Positions 10,643-23,283 of a stretch of DNA of 64,000 nt are shown piece by piece. Below the pieces are notes generated by a model. That model did no database searches and was not told the DNA's origin. It worked only from the letters and a program-made list of their open reading frames with translations. Source of the stretch: Vitellaria paradoxa (lineage: Eukaryota; Streptophyta; Magnoliopsida; Ericales; Sapotaceae); NCBI GenBank assembly GCA_019916065.1, contig CM034236.1, positions 18,242,805 to 18,306,804 of the forward strand, written 5' to 3'. The stretch's first letter is position 1. Each line of letters opens with the position of its first letter. The position numbers and the translations under genes were made by a program.

Positions 10643-11558
10643 AATTGCTGAATCTAGGGCCTTTTTGTTACTTGCACGAGAAGATCCTAATTCAAAAACC
10701 TTAAATTTTGAATGGAGCAACTATTCCGACAATGGTTGGGATAGTGAAGGGAATAAGCCATTTGACTCGTTCCCACCATACTCTAACATGTACGAGACTT
10801 CATTTGTTGAGGGTTTAGAGGACATGCCAACCAACACCATTACAGAGCTTAAAACTCATCCCACCTTGACAACTCAAGTGACCTTGGAAAGTCTTAATAC
10901 TCATTCTGAGAGCTTTGATGCCAAGGGTTCAGGGGAACACACTATTGAGCCAGTTAGTTTAGTTTTATCATGTGTTACCACACCACTCACCGAGACCACT
11001 TATGATATATCTTTTTCTATTGGGGTTTGTACACTTGATGACTTACCTGTTGAGACCCCTACGTTTGAGTGGAAGTATAATTCTAATTATGGTTGGGTTC
11101 CTACTTTAATCCTATAGGACTCTCATGAGAGTAAATTTTCTTTATCATTGTTTGAAAGTTTGATAGATAGGCCTGAGAGTGAGAGTGGAGCACACCTCTT
11201 CTCTTTTGCCCTAACCCCAATTGAGAATCTTATTGAGAGAACCGAACATGTTTTGTCCAAAACTGGCCACACATGTAAGGAAGTGGTGGAGACTAAGGAA
11301 ATAGTTTGCATTGACTTCTTAGGTGTTGAGGGGATACTAGAGAACACACAACCACATTCCATGTTCACATATGCATATGACTTTAAGCCATATTTGGGAT
11401 TCAAAGATCCTCACAAGGCCATAAATTCTCCAATGATCTCTATAGTAGGAGCATACTCATTTTTGGTACCTCCTAGACTCAAGAAGAATATTTCATTTCT
11501 AAAACCATTTGGTGAGGCTTGGGAAAGATTTGGAGTGGATAGTATATTTTTGCATTAA
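10584..11558 (+). pseudogene. second ORF of the Athila-like element, function unknown
   Basis: Reading frame of about 325 codons broken by a single TAG at 11115-11117. The second part, with an ATG at 11148, is in the same frame and ends at 11558. The product is acidic in its first half. It contains two copies of an aromatic motif: FEWSNYSDNGW near the start and FEWKYNSNYGW just before the stop, about 120 residues apart. I recognise no retroviral domain: no DTG, no CCHC knuckle, no YxDD. It overlaps the end of gag in another frame. The real start is uncertain. It may be an accessory ORF of non-autonomous gypsy elements or a captured fragment. Confidence 0.5.
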
Positions 11559-12976
11559 CCCTTATATATCAGTAGATTAGATTTTATTTATTTATTTTTA
11601 TTTTCTTTCTACCTAGATTAAATTTTATTTTTCTTTTATTTTACTTTTATTTATTTATTCTAACACTTTCTTTCATAGAAGTTTTATTTTTCTTTTAGTA
11701 CAGTTTGATTCAAAGGAATAAATTGCTTAAGGTAACATCTCAACTACCTTCTTTACTTAGTTTTGTACTTTAATTTTTGTACTTCATGGATATACTAGCT
11801 ATTGTTGAGAACTGCTAGAGACTAAGTTGGGGGTGATATTGATGTGACTTAAGTAAAAATAAATAAATAAATAAATAAAGAGAGGGTTTGATAACCATTT
11901 CGTCATTACTAGCATATATGGTAGATTAAAATTTTCTTTCTTTATTTTTCAATTTATTGTTAGTTTAGCTTTTCTTTTGTTTTATTTTTATTTTGTCTTT
12001 CTACTAACTCTTTTCTTCTTATTTTATTTTTCTTTATTTTTATCTTCTTTTACTTCTAACATTTTTCATGTATAATTCTTTTATTTTCTTTAAATAAGGA
12101 AGCTTTTGAGGCAATATCCTTTCTTTCCCTTTTATTTAGTTTTGCACTTCTAAGTTAGTACTTCATATATATAATTGTTGTTGTTGAGAGTGCTGTAGAA
12201 TCTAAATTGGGGGAATGTATTGGGTGATGCCTTAAGTGGCTTGAATAGTGAGTGCATTCTTGGTTTAATTTGTGCTTTGTTCTAATTTGTGCCTTTTGTG
12301 GTTATTATTTTATGCTCATCATCATGCTTAATATTGCACACTATAGACCCATATATGCATCATGGTTCTCACATTGATGACAATGTAAATTTTAAGTTGG
12401 GGGTAGGGTTCGCATGATGACCTTTTGTGCCAAAATTGTAAATTTTTAATATTTTTTAGCATCTTTAAGCTTGAATACATGAATTTAGCACATTTGTACC
12501 TACATGTCAGCCCTTTTTGGTTTGGTTGATTGTGGAATTGAGTAAGAGAGTGATAAATGAGTCTTGTTCAAGCTTTAATAGGAAACTTAGTTCAAGTTGA
12601 TTGTGTCATGACCTTGTACATTTTTTTGACTATCATAAAAAAAAGTTTACGTGCTTAGGAGTAGATTTTGTTTAACATTGGTTAATTGAGCATTCTTGGA
12701 CTAGGTGGAGACTTATACCCCTTAATGGTGAGCTTTTGAGCCTATTTTTCTTTTCTTGAGGGGTTGCACATAATCACAGCTCATTTGTTTTTCACTTTGG
12801 TTTCCAATGCACTAATTGCATCACACACACTTGCATAAGTTTCACTTGGCACGTTATAAGTTGTTGCAAGCCTTGAATATAATGTCAGGCCATCTGTGCT
12901 ATTATTAGGCCTTCTTGTCCTTCCTTGGTTATGACTTATCCTAGGAGCCAACTTGAAGCCTTTTAATAAAGTGTGT

Positions 12977-13030
<54 letters not shown>

Positions 13031-14190
13031 CTTTGGTTCCTACCTCATATATTATCCCTTAACCTTATTCACACACTTTAAGCCTTATCCTCACATGTCT
13101 TGGGTTGTAAAAGTACCTTAATGCCAATGACGTGAACGGGGGTTGGGAATAGAAACTTTTGAGAGCATATTAAGAGAAATATTGGGTGGAGAATTCAACT
13201 GATGTATATTTCATTATTTCAAAAACAAAAGAAAAAAGAAAAAAATAAAAAAGAAAAAAATTTATCATTCCTTTTGTTTATAAAATTATGGGACTTGTAC
13301 ATTATTTGCAATTGTCCCAAGGGTAGTATTTAGTGTGAATAAGCTTCTTGTTGGGATTCTTGTTGGATTTGAAAAGGAAATGGGTATTTTGGGACTTGTG
13401 CACACTTGAGCATTTTTTATCCCAAGACAAGTGCTTTGATTTCCGTATCTTCCATTGTTAACCATTGCCCCTGGCCAAGTTACAACCAAAACAAAAACCT
13501 AGTGAATTCTAAGCAATCAACTTTTATATTATGCATTAGTGGTCTTGTGTAGGTTGTGTGGTGCGATTTCTTACACATTCATTGGAATATGGTTATGAGC
13601 TGTCCACTTTGAATTTTATTTCAATTCACTCAATTATTTGTGGGGTTATGTGCAATTAGGATAGCATCATATGCTAATAGGTATGTGTGAACTCATGATG
13701 AGTGAATTTCCTTCTATGAGTGGTACCTTGCAGGTATTTGAAGTCAAAACCTAGTTTCGTTCATGCTCTTGCGACCTTGTTGAATGAATGAAACAAATTT
13801 GCACACATGCTCTTTCTACTTTGATAGTCCATGCATTTATGCTTAGCACTTGGAAATTACACATAATATTTGGGTTTTGTGACTTGTTGGGCTTAAGCTT
13901 GATTCATTGTTTATCTTAATCATTTTTTAATACTTTACGACCATGCCATAGATGTTTGTGGCTAGCATCACTGAAACCCTCATGAGACATTACTCGTCTA
14001 CTAAGGGGAACTTAGGGGTTTAAAGGGCTTACCTCAAGCTCTAAGTGTGGCTATGTGTCTCCTATGAAAATGGACCTCCTTTTTTGTTTGAGTCTTTACT
14101 TATCTTTGTTTTTGAATAAGTTGAGAATGCTTGATTTATGTCTCTTTGTCCTAGGATTTGAATCCTTTTCATTACTAAAGACTAGCAATA
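11559..14190 (+). repeat. non-coding 3' internal region with repeated PPT-like modules
   Basis: T-rich region before the 3' LTR. Two degenerate tandem modules (about 11570-11850 and 11930-12230) each run from a T/A-rich stretch through TTAGTTTTGCACTT-type and TTGTTGAGA phrases to an AAGTTGGGGGT-like purine tract. Purine tracts occur at about 11823, 12202 and 12393, before the real one at 14193. No ORF is supported. Confidence 0.55.
12980..13027. repeat. (TA)n microsatellite
   Basis: About 24 uninterrupted TA units inside the non-coding part of the Athila-like element. Confidence 0.95.
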
Positions 14191-14205
14191 AGTAAGTTGG
14201 GGGTG
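14191..14205 (+). other. polypurine tract
   Basis: AGTAAGTTGGGGGTG directly before the 3' LTR start TGATTACA. Expected plus-strand primer site for reverse transcription. Confidence 0.65.
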
Positions 14206-15502
14206 TGATTACATTTGAAAAGTATAATTACAAAGCATAATTTAAAATATAAATCATGCAATTAATCAATTAATTTTAAAGTTTTAGTTATGTTTTGTAA
14301 TTTATGGTATTTTATTTTCAAAATGCAGAGAAAAGCTAAAAATTATCAAAATAAGCAGTGGTGAAGAGACTAAAAAAGCTACTGTGGTCTGGACACCTCG
14401 ACGGGTGGTTCGGACTAAAGCCAAAGCAAGCTAGAGTAAGGAAATGCAAGAATAGGCTTTGGTGTCTTTTGAGACATTTCGTTGAACACTTGGCACGCAT
14501 AAAGAAAACAGCTTGAAGATAAAAATACTGATATGTCCAATGACTTTCAAGACTTCCTCAACATTCCAAGAGCCATCTTAAGAGATGAGATCAGTTACCA
14601 TGGTCGCCGAGGAGAAGAAAATGGTCCGAAGTTCAAGATGGTTGAAGTGGTGTGCAGTTAAAGTTCTAGCTTGACACCCAGTTAGTTTTTTAACTATAAC
14701 TTTTTGCTTACAACTCCAATTGACCTGATTCTTTTTGGATTGGAAAGAAGACTTGAAGGGCTATAAGCCAAACCCTGAATCTACCATTTTCAAGGTTAAA
14801 ATTGCATTGGAAGTTGAGGATAGAAAGTTGTCGAGGCAAGACACAAATTAAAGAGGAAGTACACTGTGATCTGGACACCCCCACGGGTGGTCCAGACCAC
14901 AGCAGGCTAATCTACACGTTTATGTTAACCTCGATCATATTTATTTGAAATCCCTGATGACGTTACATGATTAAAACTTTCTTTATATTTTGAAATCAAA
15001 GAAAAGAGATCTAGACCAAAGAATATTTTCAAGATGATATCTTTCAGGTTTTATTTATCCTAAATGTGATTTTAAAACCATGCTTTGGAAATTAAAGCTT
15101 TCACAATGAAATCTTTCCGGTTTACTTTTCCTAAACGTGAGCCGTAAACTGAGATAATAATTACATCTAAACACGAGAATAAGGTATTCACTCAGATTTG
15201 TAAGTTAAATCAAGATCTTAAATTATCTTGAATGCGTAATGTTATTACTTTTGTTTCAATTTAATTTAATTGTTGTAATTTAGTTTATTTATTTGGTGGT
15301 TAGTAATCAAAACTTTTCAAAACCCAAAATCAATTTTTCTTTTCCTGTTTTTAAAATGAAGCCAGTAGGTAGCAGAACTTAGAAACCCTAGTGTTCAATC
15401 TCAAAGTTTACTATGGATTCGACCTCGTTCTCACCAAGTTAAACTACACCACATGCCCTTACACTTGGGGGTTAGTTTAAACGTAATATTAAGACGCGGG
15501 CA
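14206..15502 (+). repeat. 3' LTR of the Athila-like element, internally deleted
   Basis: Starts TGATTACATTTGAAAAGTAT and ends GACGCGGGCA. It is 1297 nt long and matches the 5' LTR end to end, except that about 600 nt are missing at about 14930, where the sequence jumps from the equivalent of 7235 to that of 7830. The two LTRs also differ by many substitutions, so the insertion is old. Confidence 0.83.
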
Positions 15503-18164
15503 AAACATATAAAGAGCAAAAATATGAATATCAGTCGATTGGGATCAACGTTGTAATGACTTAAAATTTTGTGTGTATTTTTATACAAGATTTCTCAGAG
15601 TATGTCTCATTTAAGGTTAGTTGAAACGTGTTTGGCAAGTTGAGCTAGTGATTGGTTAGTCTTGGTAGGGTTAAGTTTAGATTTTGACCGTAGTTGAGTG
15701 TGGGCTCAAAACATAATGAGGATTCAGAGTTTGGGGTTGGCATACGCACAAACAATGGAGTCTCATGCATGCGTGGCTGAATAAGGTGTCATATGTGCAT
15801 TTAAGTGGCCTTTTCGTGCGCACAGGGCATTCTTGTATGTGGCATACGCATAAAATATGGATTCTTGTGTGCACAAGGTGTCTGGGTTCTCGACGTGTGT
15901 AAGACACCTTCCTAGTCATACTTTCATCATCTCAAAACTTTCAAACAACAACTATCTAAATTCCAACCAACAACATTTATCATCTCCTTCTCTTATTCAA
16001 AATTTATTCAATTATCATCACTTGTCAACAAGAGTTCTAACATTACAAGTCTATCATTCTATTCATGCATACTCAACTAACAACTTTAATAACACTTGAT
16101 TTCATTTTAAATCATTAAACATCTTCTCAAGATCACAAAACTAAACATGCTAGATAAATTAAAATGTCATGCAAAAGTATAAGTACTACATATATTCATG
16201 GTGGAACGACCAATTAGAACTAAGTTCAAAATTTGAACAAGGGTTAGTAGGCGCCCAACTATACATGCTCATGTGCGCCCACAACGGCGGGCGCCCAATA
16301 GGAAAATGAGTGCTCCCAAGATGTTGGGTGCCTAACAATTTCACATGCGCCCAGGCTATTAGGTACCCAACAAGGAAGTTTCATATGCGCCTAAGAAATC
16401 TAGACAAATTACATGTTTGATGTTTTGTTTTTTGTTCTTTCATGGTTATCCACTTGGAACCTCAAATTGGCTCAATTTTGAACAAAATTCTTGAAATTTC
16501 TTATTTTAGACATTATCATAAAACTTATGGGCATCAAATGGAATGAACAATTTGAGTTTTCATCAGTCATGGATCTAGGTTGGATTAAATTTCATTTTCT
16601 TCATTACAGACAAACACATACATATATACACATATATAACTCCCATTATATTCCACAAATTTCATCCAAAACAAAAGGTAGTTATACTAATATTATTCTA
16701 ATCTTCTCTACACATCATATATGTTAGTAAGAAACATTGAATCCCTACCTCAAGTGAAGAAATGAATGAAACAGTTAGTTGAGCAAAGCCATAGCTTAAC
16801 CAGCAAACCTGGAAAATTTTGAGTAGATCATATATCCAAACCGTTAATCTTAACAATAAGCTGATTGTATACACATGCTCAATACAAGTCTAATTTTACT
16901 CTTACAAAATTAATTTGAGTTTGATTGAGGTTTGAACCACTTACCAAACCTTAGTCTCCTTCAGTTCTCTTTTTCTTGTTTCTTTCTGACTGAAACTCTC
17001 TCTCTCTCTCCTCCATTACATACACTTATACACCCATATGCTTAAAGAACAAGCCAACAATAGTGGCCTGCCCTCCTTCCCTACTCTCTATCATGGCCGC
17101 TTAAAAAGGCTGAAATGAAAACTACTAGGTGCAAATCAAATTAACTAACATAGTGGCTAACTTCAGCAAAACCTTGGGCGCCTGACCCTTTTTAGGTGTG
17201 CACCTACCGTGGTGCACGCCCCTGAAGGCTTTTTGTTGTGTGCTTGAGACCCCTCTTCCTTGGCCAAATGTGTAACCCTTACATTCTTAGGCTTAACACA
17301 TTTTATAAGCACAATAAAGCTCAAAATTCTCAAATTCACCACAAATAATATTAATTATATTCCATTCCACCATAACTATTCCCAAAATTACTTACTTATA
17401 CAAATAGAAATTTTTAGGTTATTATTAGTCTGACTAGAATGGATGATTTGATTTATGAGTTAATGGTTAATGTCATGAATTAATAGATAATAAAATGAGT
17501 TAATGGAAGAAAAGTGTCCATGGATAATAATTTGGCTATTATTACTATTGAGTTGATATTTATACATGAATGTTGTGTTTATTAAGTTGAGTTAAGTATT
17601 GCATGTAGTGTTGAGTTAGTTAATGCTATGGCTATGGTGTAATGTTCATGCTTATGTAGTTGCATGTTAGGATGCAGTTTATAACTATTTACACGAATTA
17701 TATTCTGGCTGTTGTGATTGGAGATGATATGATATAATTTGCTTATGTAGCAGCATCTTAGGACATATGTTACGTCTCGCTAATAATATTATTATTAGAA
17801 TGCTGATGAGATATTAATTAAGTTGATAACATGATAATACTTGCTTACATAGTAGCATGGTAGGGCATATAGTATGTTGTGTCGTTATAATATTATTATG
17901 GTTTCGATGAGCATGCGATGTTGATGGTGTAAAATTAGTTAATATTATTAGGTGAAGTTGGTTGTTTAATATGAATATTAAATAGCATAATGATTATATG
18001 AAGTCATGATAATGTAATGGGTATACTGATGATGAGTATGATAATTTATGAATCTTGTTTCATAGTTGAGAAGTATGATAATGTTAATGGGATGATAGGG
18101 CATATTATGTATGTTTGTAAGTTATAATGGGCACACATGGCTTGGTACTTACTCCCTTACAGAT
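15503..18164. other. old LTR-like sequence, no genes
   Basis: TGTAATGACTTAAAATTTTG at 15552 resembles an end of Del/Tekay-type gypsy LTRs. GC-rich islands with repeated GTGCGC/GGCGCCCA motifs occur at 15735-15905, 16236-16400 and 17170-17235. CT-rich runs lie near 16990-17015. Element borders are not clear and there is no coding capacity. Confidence 0.4.
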
Positions 18165-18646
18165 AGCGATGTCAAAATTATCTGTATCCAACAAATACCC
18201 GATTCATTGCCCTGTTCGGAAAGGATATGGGAAAACTAACAATGGGGATGGTAACGGGAATAGAAACGGGTATGGTGATTTTAAGATTTATGTACCTGAA
18301 TGAGTACGAGAATGGGGACAAGTAGGGTAGTCTCCATCTCACTCTATACCCGTTTAAATACTTATTTATTAATTTATATATATTTTTTAATATTTATTTA
18401 ATATACATATAATTTTATTTGATATATATAATACTTATAATACTTTTTGATATTTATTATATATATAATTTATAGTTGTTATTGATGTTTGGCGGGTAAA
18501 CCGGGACGAGGACGAGGAATCCGTTATCCAGCAGGGACGGCTATGGAAAAAATTTTTACACCTGCAATAGGGATGGGGATGGAGATGGGTATTATTAAAC
18601 GAGGATGGGGACGGGATAACCATACCCGCCCCATTAACATCCTTAC
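18165..18646. mobile_element. hAT-like non-autonomous element
   Basis: Both ends are built of GGGGATGG/GACGGG and TACCCG repeats around an AT-rich centre, as in many plant hAT derivatives. The left end AGCGATGTCAA is related to the right end read in reverse (AAGGATGTTAA). Candidate 8-bp target duplication: TTACAGAT (18157-18164) and TTGCAGAT (18647-18654), one mismatch and slightly offset borders. Confidence 0.5.
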
Positions 18647-18654
18647 TTGCAGAT

Positions 18655-20117
18655 GTATTTGCAGGTTGGAAGGTGTGATTGCCTACCAGACCAGTTGGTC
18701 GAGAGACTTAGTGTTTTTTCTTTTCCTATTGTCACTATTTTTTTAAATTACTTGTATTATTTTTGATACCTCAATTATGAGGTTTATAATATTTTTTGAG
18801 CCCTATATGGAGTGGTGATTGTACGTATTAATATTCATGATGTGTTGGGGTACTATAGAGCAGGTTATGTTCTATATAGTTTCTTGTAGAGTATCGTGCC
18901 TAGTTGAGGTTAAGACTTTATTTTAATATATTTTATTTTAGTTTTTTTGCTCTATTTATAGTTGGCTTTAATTGAGATAGGGTAATACGTATGATGTATT
19001 GTGTCGCATTTGCTCTTTAGGTTGTATCCCCAAGTCATGGGATTCGATGCACCTAATCAGCTGCACGCGAGTTTGGTTGCAACAATAATTTAACCAACAT
19101 AAATAAGCATGCTATACTTAACCATTGCTCAAATAACATCATAATTCTCATAAAACATATTCAATCACACACAGATATACCTTAAGCAAGGTCCAGTATA
19201 AGTTAAAGTGTGAGGACTAGAGCAAAGGCAACACTGTTTAAAGCTTGCAGGAAGTCTATTAACACCCATTAGATGCCTATGGAAAGTCAGTAGTAAGCTA
19301 GTTGGATGCTGTGAGAAAATATTAAGAGGTTAACTTGTATCAAGGAGCGTTATGGTAAGGCTGCTCCTGCAATCTATGAACATAATCGTAGATTTGAGCT
19401 AAAAACAATTCAATCCTAACCCACTTGGACCAAATTTGACCATCCTTAGCCTCAAATCCAATAAACAACCAACCAAAATCCTCAGCCTAAGGTCAAAACA
19501 CAAGGATAAACATGATTTATACAAAATTTTCCACATTTATAGAATAAACATATGCATATACACACCTATATGTACATATAAATACATTCAACCAAAATCA
19601 AGCATCAAAATTCTCTAGTTCGTGTGAAACAATAAATAAAACTAAGATTTCACCTCACCTACCTCAGATCAAAAGGAAAATAAAAAGAAATAAAGAAACT
19701 CACTGAAAATCTCTAATTTCAATAGCTAATATCTCCCACCACAGTCATAATCTCCATGAACTTACACCGTCATATTTTCATCATGTTAAGAGAATCAAAA
19801 TCCCTATGACCTTACTCTAAGCCTCTTACTTTCTCTCTCTAGCTTCTCTTTTCTCTCTGTTAACTATCTAGCAAAAAAAAAAAAAAAGAGGAGGAAAAAG
19901 AATAAAAAGAAAAAGAGAAAAAGGGAAAGAATAATAAGGAAAAGAGAAAGAGTGACCCCTTTAGCCCACCATGAGGTCCAAACACAATATTGGGTCCAAC
20001 TTAGTCTGGGAAAAAAATAAAATAAATCCATCGAACTGGACTAAATTTCAAGTTGAAATATTTAAATGGCATAAAATCTTGAATAATAACTAAAATAAAA
20101 TACCGAGTATTACATAT
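18655..20117 (-). other. LTR-like sequence, no genes
   Basis: On the minus strand a likely LTR start TGTAATACTCGGTATTTTAT lies at 20117. The stretch includes an A/G-rich run at 19874-19940. No matching partner LTR or ORF was found. Confidence 0.35.
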
Positions 20118-21605
20118 AATGTTCAAAAAGAAGACAATGTCTTTTTACTAACAAAAAATTAGGCATACATGTGACCTCTTATTCTAAAATACTAGTAAAG
20201 CATTATTGTAAATAATTCGACAAACAATCAGAAAGGAAGCATGGCTAATCTTCGATGCCATTAAGTAATGGAAGTTTGAGCACTAAGCAATTATTAAATG
20301 TCTAAATTGCTTTAGTGGCTAAGAAAAACAGTAAAGTCCATGCCAAAAAACGCCCTTGTGTAGGATGTTCTTTGAGTTATCTTTAATCACAAAAAAGAAT
20401 CATAAAATTCAAAATAAACATTATTATCTTGAGCAAAGCACTGAATAGATAACAATTTTTTTTTTGAATGCCAGGAACTAAAAAAACATTGATAAGCACA
20501 AATGTTTTAGAGGGAGTAGAAATGAAGGAAGAACCGGTTTGAGAGATGTCTGGATCTGTAACATTATCTATCTAGATTTGGTTTAAGCCATTATACTTAA
20601 CATTTCTGAGGTTTAAGTTGCTACATCCGTGTTATGTGTTGCACCTGTATTTGGGTGACAATGACTAGTGGATCACTAGTTTGAAGCAACCATTGCCTAT
20701 AATGCAACTTGAACATTGGCTTATTCTTAATACACAAGATTCAAATTATGGAAACAATTTAAAGTTACGTGTCCAATTTTGTTACAAACTTGGCATACAA
20801 TTTTGGTGCTATGGTTTGCATTACCACTATAGCTATATCTATGATGTCTGCCACCAAAATTGTTGCAACCCTACTCTTGATTAGATTGTGGCTGTCTAGT
20901 AGCTACTTTGGCAATGATACCATTGAGATTCAATGACTGATTATGGTGGTTAGGTCTGGATTCACTTATTAGCATAAGTAAATAGATTTCTTCCAAAGAA
21001 TAGGTCTAGCTAAAATTATGTAACAAGAGAGTCAAAATCTAATCTTAAACCTATTAAAATTTAAGAAAAAAAAAACCTCATAAAGTTTGAGAGGTTGCCT
21101 AGCAATAGCTAGCTTATCACAGAGCCTTTTTACACGGTGGAAATACTTAGTGATATTCATGCTACTTTTGCGAGCACTAGCTAGCTGCATCTGGATTTGG
21201 AAACTTCATGCTCTAGATTGAAATGCATAATAAAACTAACCATATTTCTTTGTAGTGATTATCGCTTATAAATTGAACAAGCACGCCCTTGGATAAAGAA
21301 GACATAAGTGTGCTAAGGATCAATTTGTCATGCTTTGACTATCATGAATATGGTGGGTTTGGTTTAAATATAGCTCCTATATTATTAGTAGGAATAGTTT
21401 TAATGCATTAGGATGGCTTAAGAATTGAGACATCTAGATAGTTGAACATTTTAGTCCTTGAAGTAACGAGAACAAGTTGAGCTTGCTAGATCAAATAATT
21501 GGACATATTATTGTAGGTGGGAAGGGATTGGATTACTAAATTAGTTCTAAAAGAATAAAAGGTAGACATGGTAACACTTGTCTATGATTGTGCTATGATA
21601 CCACA
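20118..21605 (-). pseudogene. Ty1/copia gag-protease relic
   Basis: Minus-strand remnant read through several frames with stops. In order it shows a PBS-like TGTGGTATCATAGCAC near 21590-21605. Next come gag pieces (KLCDKLAIARQPL, then ILIGLRLDFDSLVT and NHHNQSLNLNGI). Then there is an intact CCHC zinc knuckle CQVCNKIGHVTLNC (20795-20754). Last is a segment before integrase (LLSIQCFAQDNNVYFEFYDS) with a downstream GVFWHGLYCF. The protease active site is degraded. It stops abruptly at 20118, so the rest of pol is lost. Confidence 0.72.
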
Positions 21606-21617
21606 TAAGAAACTAAA

Positions 21618-22191
21618 TTTGTCATGCTCTGAATCTCGTGACCTGATGGGTAAGTGAATAATCGTACATCCCCGGCACATATCACCAACACCATGATCAG
21701 ATCAATGTCACCACCTTGGAGCAGCATCCATAATAATTAGCAGTAATACAATAAAAATAAACCAAGACTCAGCTAAGCCAGGCCACTATGCTCTAACACA
21801 TCCCACGAAAATAAATAAACACGGGCCTTTTGGCTTACAACCCAATCGAATAAACTCCAAATTTAAATAAATATTACATCCTCGAATATTAATAAAACTT
21901 AAGTAATTAAAATGCAAATATATGCAATAGCAATTCAACTTCTAATCCAACTAATGCCCACCTAAGACTTGGGTTCAGAACTTGCAACACAATATGTGAA
22001 AACCTGAGCAATAGCCATATGTGCCCACGAAGCATAATACCAATATATATAATATGTAAAGAACCAAACAATTTTATAATCTTATTAAAATAACATCAAT
22101 TAATCATATGCCAATGAATGGCCAAATCAATAACCACAGATAATATTAGTAATCATAGCCTCATATTAACAATAATCAAATTATTAAATTT
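21618..22191. other. LTR-like sequence left of the Mutator-like element
   Basis: TGTCATGCTCTGAATCTCGT at 21618 resembles the end of a plant LTR. It may be the 5' LTR (minus strand) of the copia relic beside it or an unrelated solo LTR. No ORF. Confidence 0.35.
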
Positions 22192-23274
22192 AGGGTAAAG
22201 TACAAAAATCATCCTTACACTTTACCGTCGATCTCACTTTGGTTTCACTAGTTTCAATTGTGACAGTTCACTCCCTGTACTTTCGGTCAAATAACAATGT
22301 AGTCTTTTCATCTGTTGCTCATTATTTGTAATTGTTAGGGCGAAGGTAAAATCTCTTTATCTCTTTAACTTTTTTCGCTGTTCTTCATTTTCTGATGCCA
22401 TCTGGCCCTTTCCGATAATGACACTAGACCCCATGCTCGCCAGCCTCTCTTCTTCAATCTTAGGTGGTTACGCTTGATTTTCTGGTGACCTAGCAACCAC
22501 TATAACTACTGAAGAATCCCTAGATCCGCTGCCTAACATTCTGGATGATGTTGATGCAACTTCCAGGTATGTTTTGGCTATTTTTAATCATCTTATGGCA
22601 AGTCTGGCAACCTCCTACGTGAATATTGGTTTGGCCACCTCTTCTCTTTCTTTGATTACAACTCAAGAGAACTCTAACTCCATTCACACTGCTCGTAAAG
22701 AAATACTAGGGTTACTTTTGAATTAGTTCATGCCCATTTGAACTAAGATGAAATTCGTTCTCATTTTGTTGATTTCAATTGAATTTCTTTAATGATTCAT
22801 GCTAATATGAAAGAGATGCTCTCTATTTTTCTTTAATCGGCAATGGGAAATAATTTCCAAGCTTTTGGTATTATTTGGCAAATTTTCGAGTGGATTTGGC
22901 CCTAAAAAATCCTCCAATCGGCCTCCAAAGCTTTAGCCTTGTCCCTCCCATTTTTTTGATGGTTTCGATGATTCCAGCGACCTTTGTTCATGCAACTGGT
23001 CCAACTTCCAGTGTTGGCACCAGTGCTGAAGTTGCCATGGTAGTTGGCCAGTAGCCTCATAGTTCCTCAACCATCACTTCTTTTCCTCAAACCCTAATCC
23101 CATAGAGAAATAGTAGTTTTACCATTACCCTAACAGTTACAATTAACGGGCAACAGACAAAAAAACTATACTATTGCTTGATCAGAAGTGTGAGAATTTG
23201 ACTGTCACAATTAAAACTAGTAAAACCAAAACGAGACCGAGGGTAAAGTGTAGGGGTGCTTTTTGTATTTTACC
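22192..23274. mobile_element. Mutator-like element (MULE) with ~155-bp TIRs
   Basis: The left arm (22192 to about 22351) and right arm (about 23118-23274) are inverted repeats. For example, GGGTAAAGTACAAAAATCAT on the left pairs with GGTAAAATACAAAAAGCACC read in reverse on the right, and TCAATTGTGACAGT pairs with TTAATTGTGACAGT. Long TIRs and a 9-bp target duplication (ATTAAATTT at 22183-22191, ATTAACTTT at 23275-23283, one mismatch) fit Mutator-like elements. No transposase. The 760-bp interior contains GC-richer sequence that may be captured host DNA. Confidence 0.8.
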
Positions 23275-23283
23275 ATTAACTTT

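Larger units (their letters stand above)
6526..15502 (+). mobile_element. Athila-like Ty3/gypsy element without pol (non-autonomous)
   Basis: A direct repeat defines LTRs at 6526-8402 and 14206-15502. Between them are a PBS matching the 3' end of plant tRNA-Asp, a gag relic, an unrecognised second ORF, a long T-rich non-coding stretch and a polypurine tract. No protease, RT, RNase H or integrase motif was found. This resembles the large non-autonomous derivatives (LARD-like) of the Athila lineage. A related solo LTR is nested at 9091-10488 in reverse. Flanking target duplications were not found: the 5-mers next to the LTRs are CGTTA and AAACA. Confidence 0.8.

Noticed and set aside
12980..13027. 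CRISPR-like or regulatory array
   Set aside because: Plain (TA)n with no spacers.
6521..15507. Target duplication around the Athila-like element
   Set aside because: The 5-mers CGTTA and AAACA do not match. The borders may have decayed.
15857..16727. Short plus-strand ORFs of about 80 codons
   Set aside because: Low-complexity translations inside LTR-like sequence.
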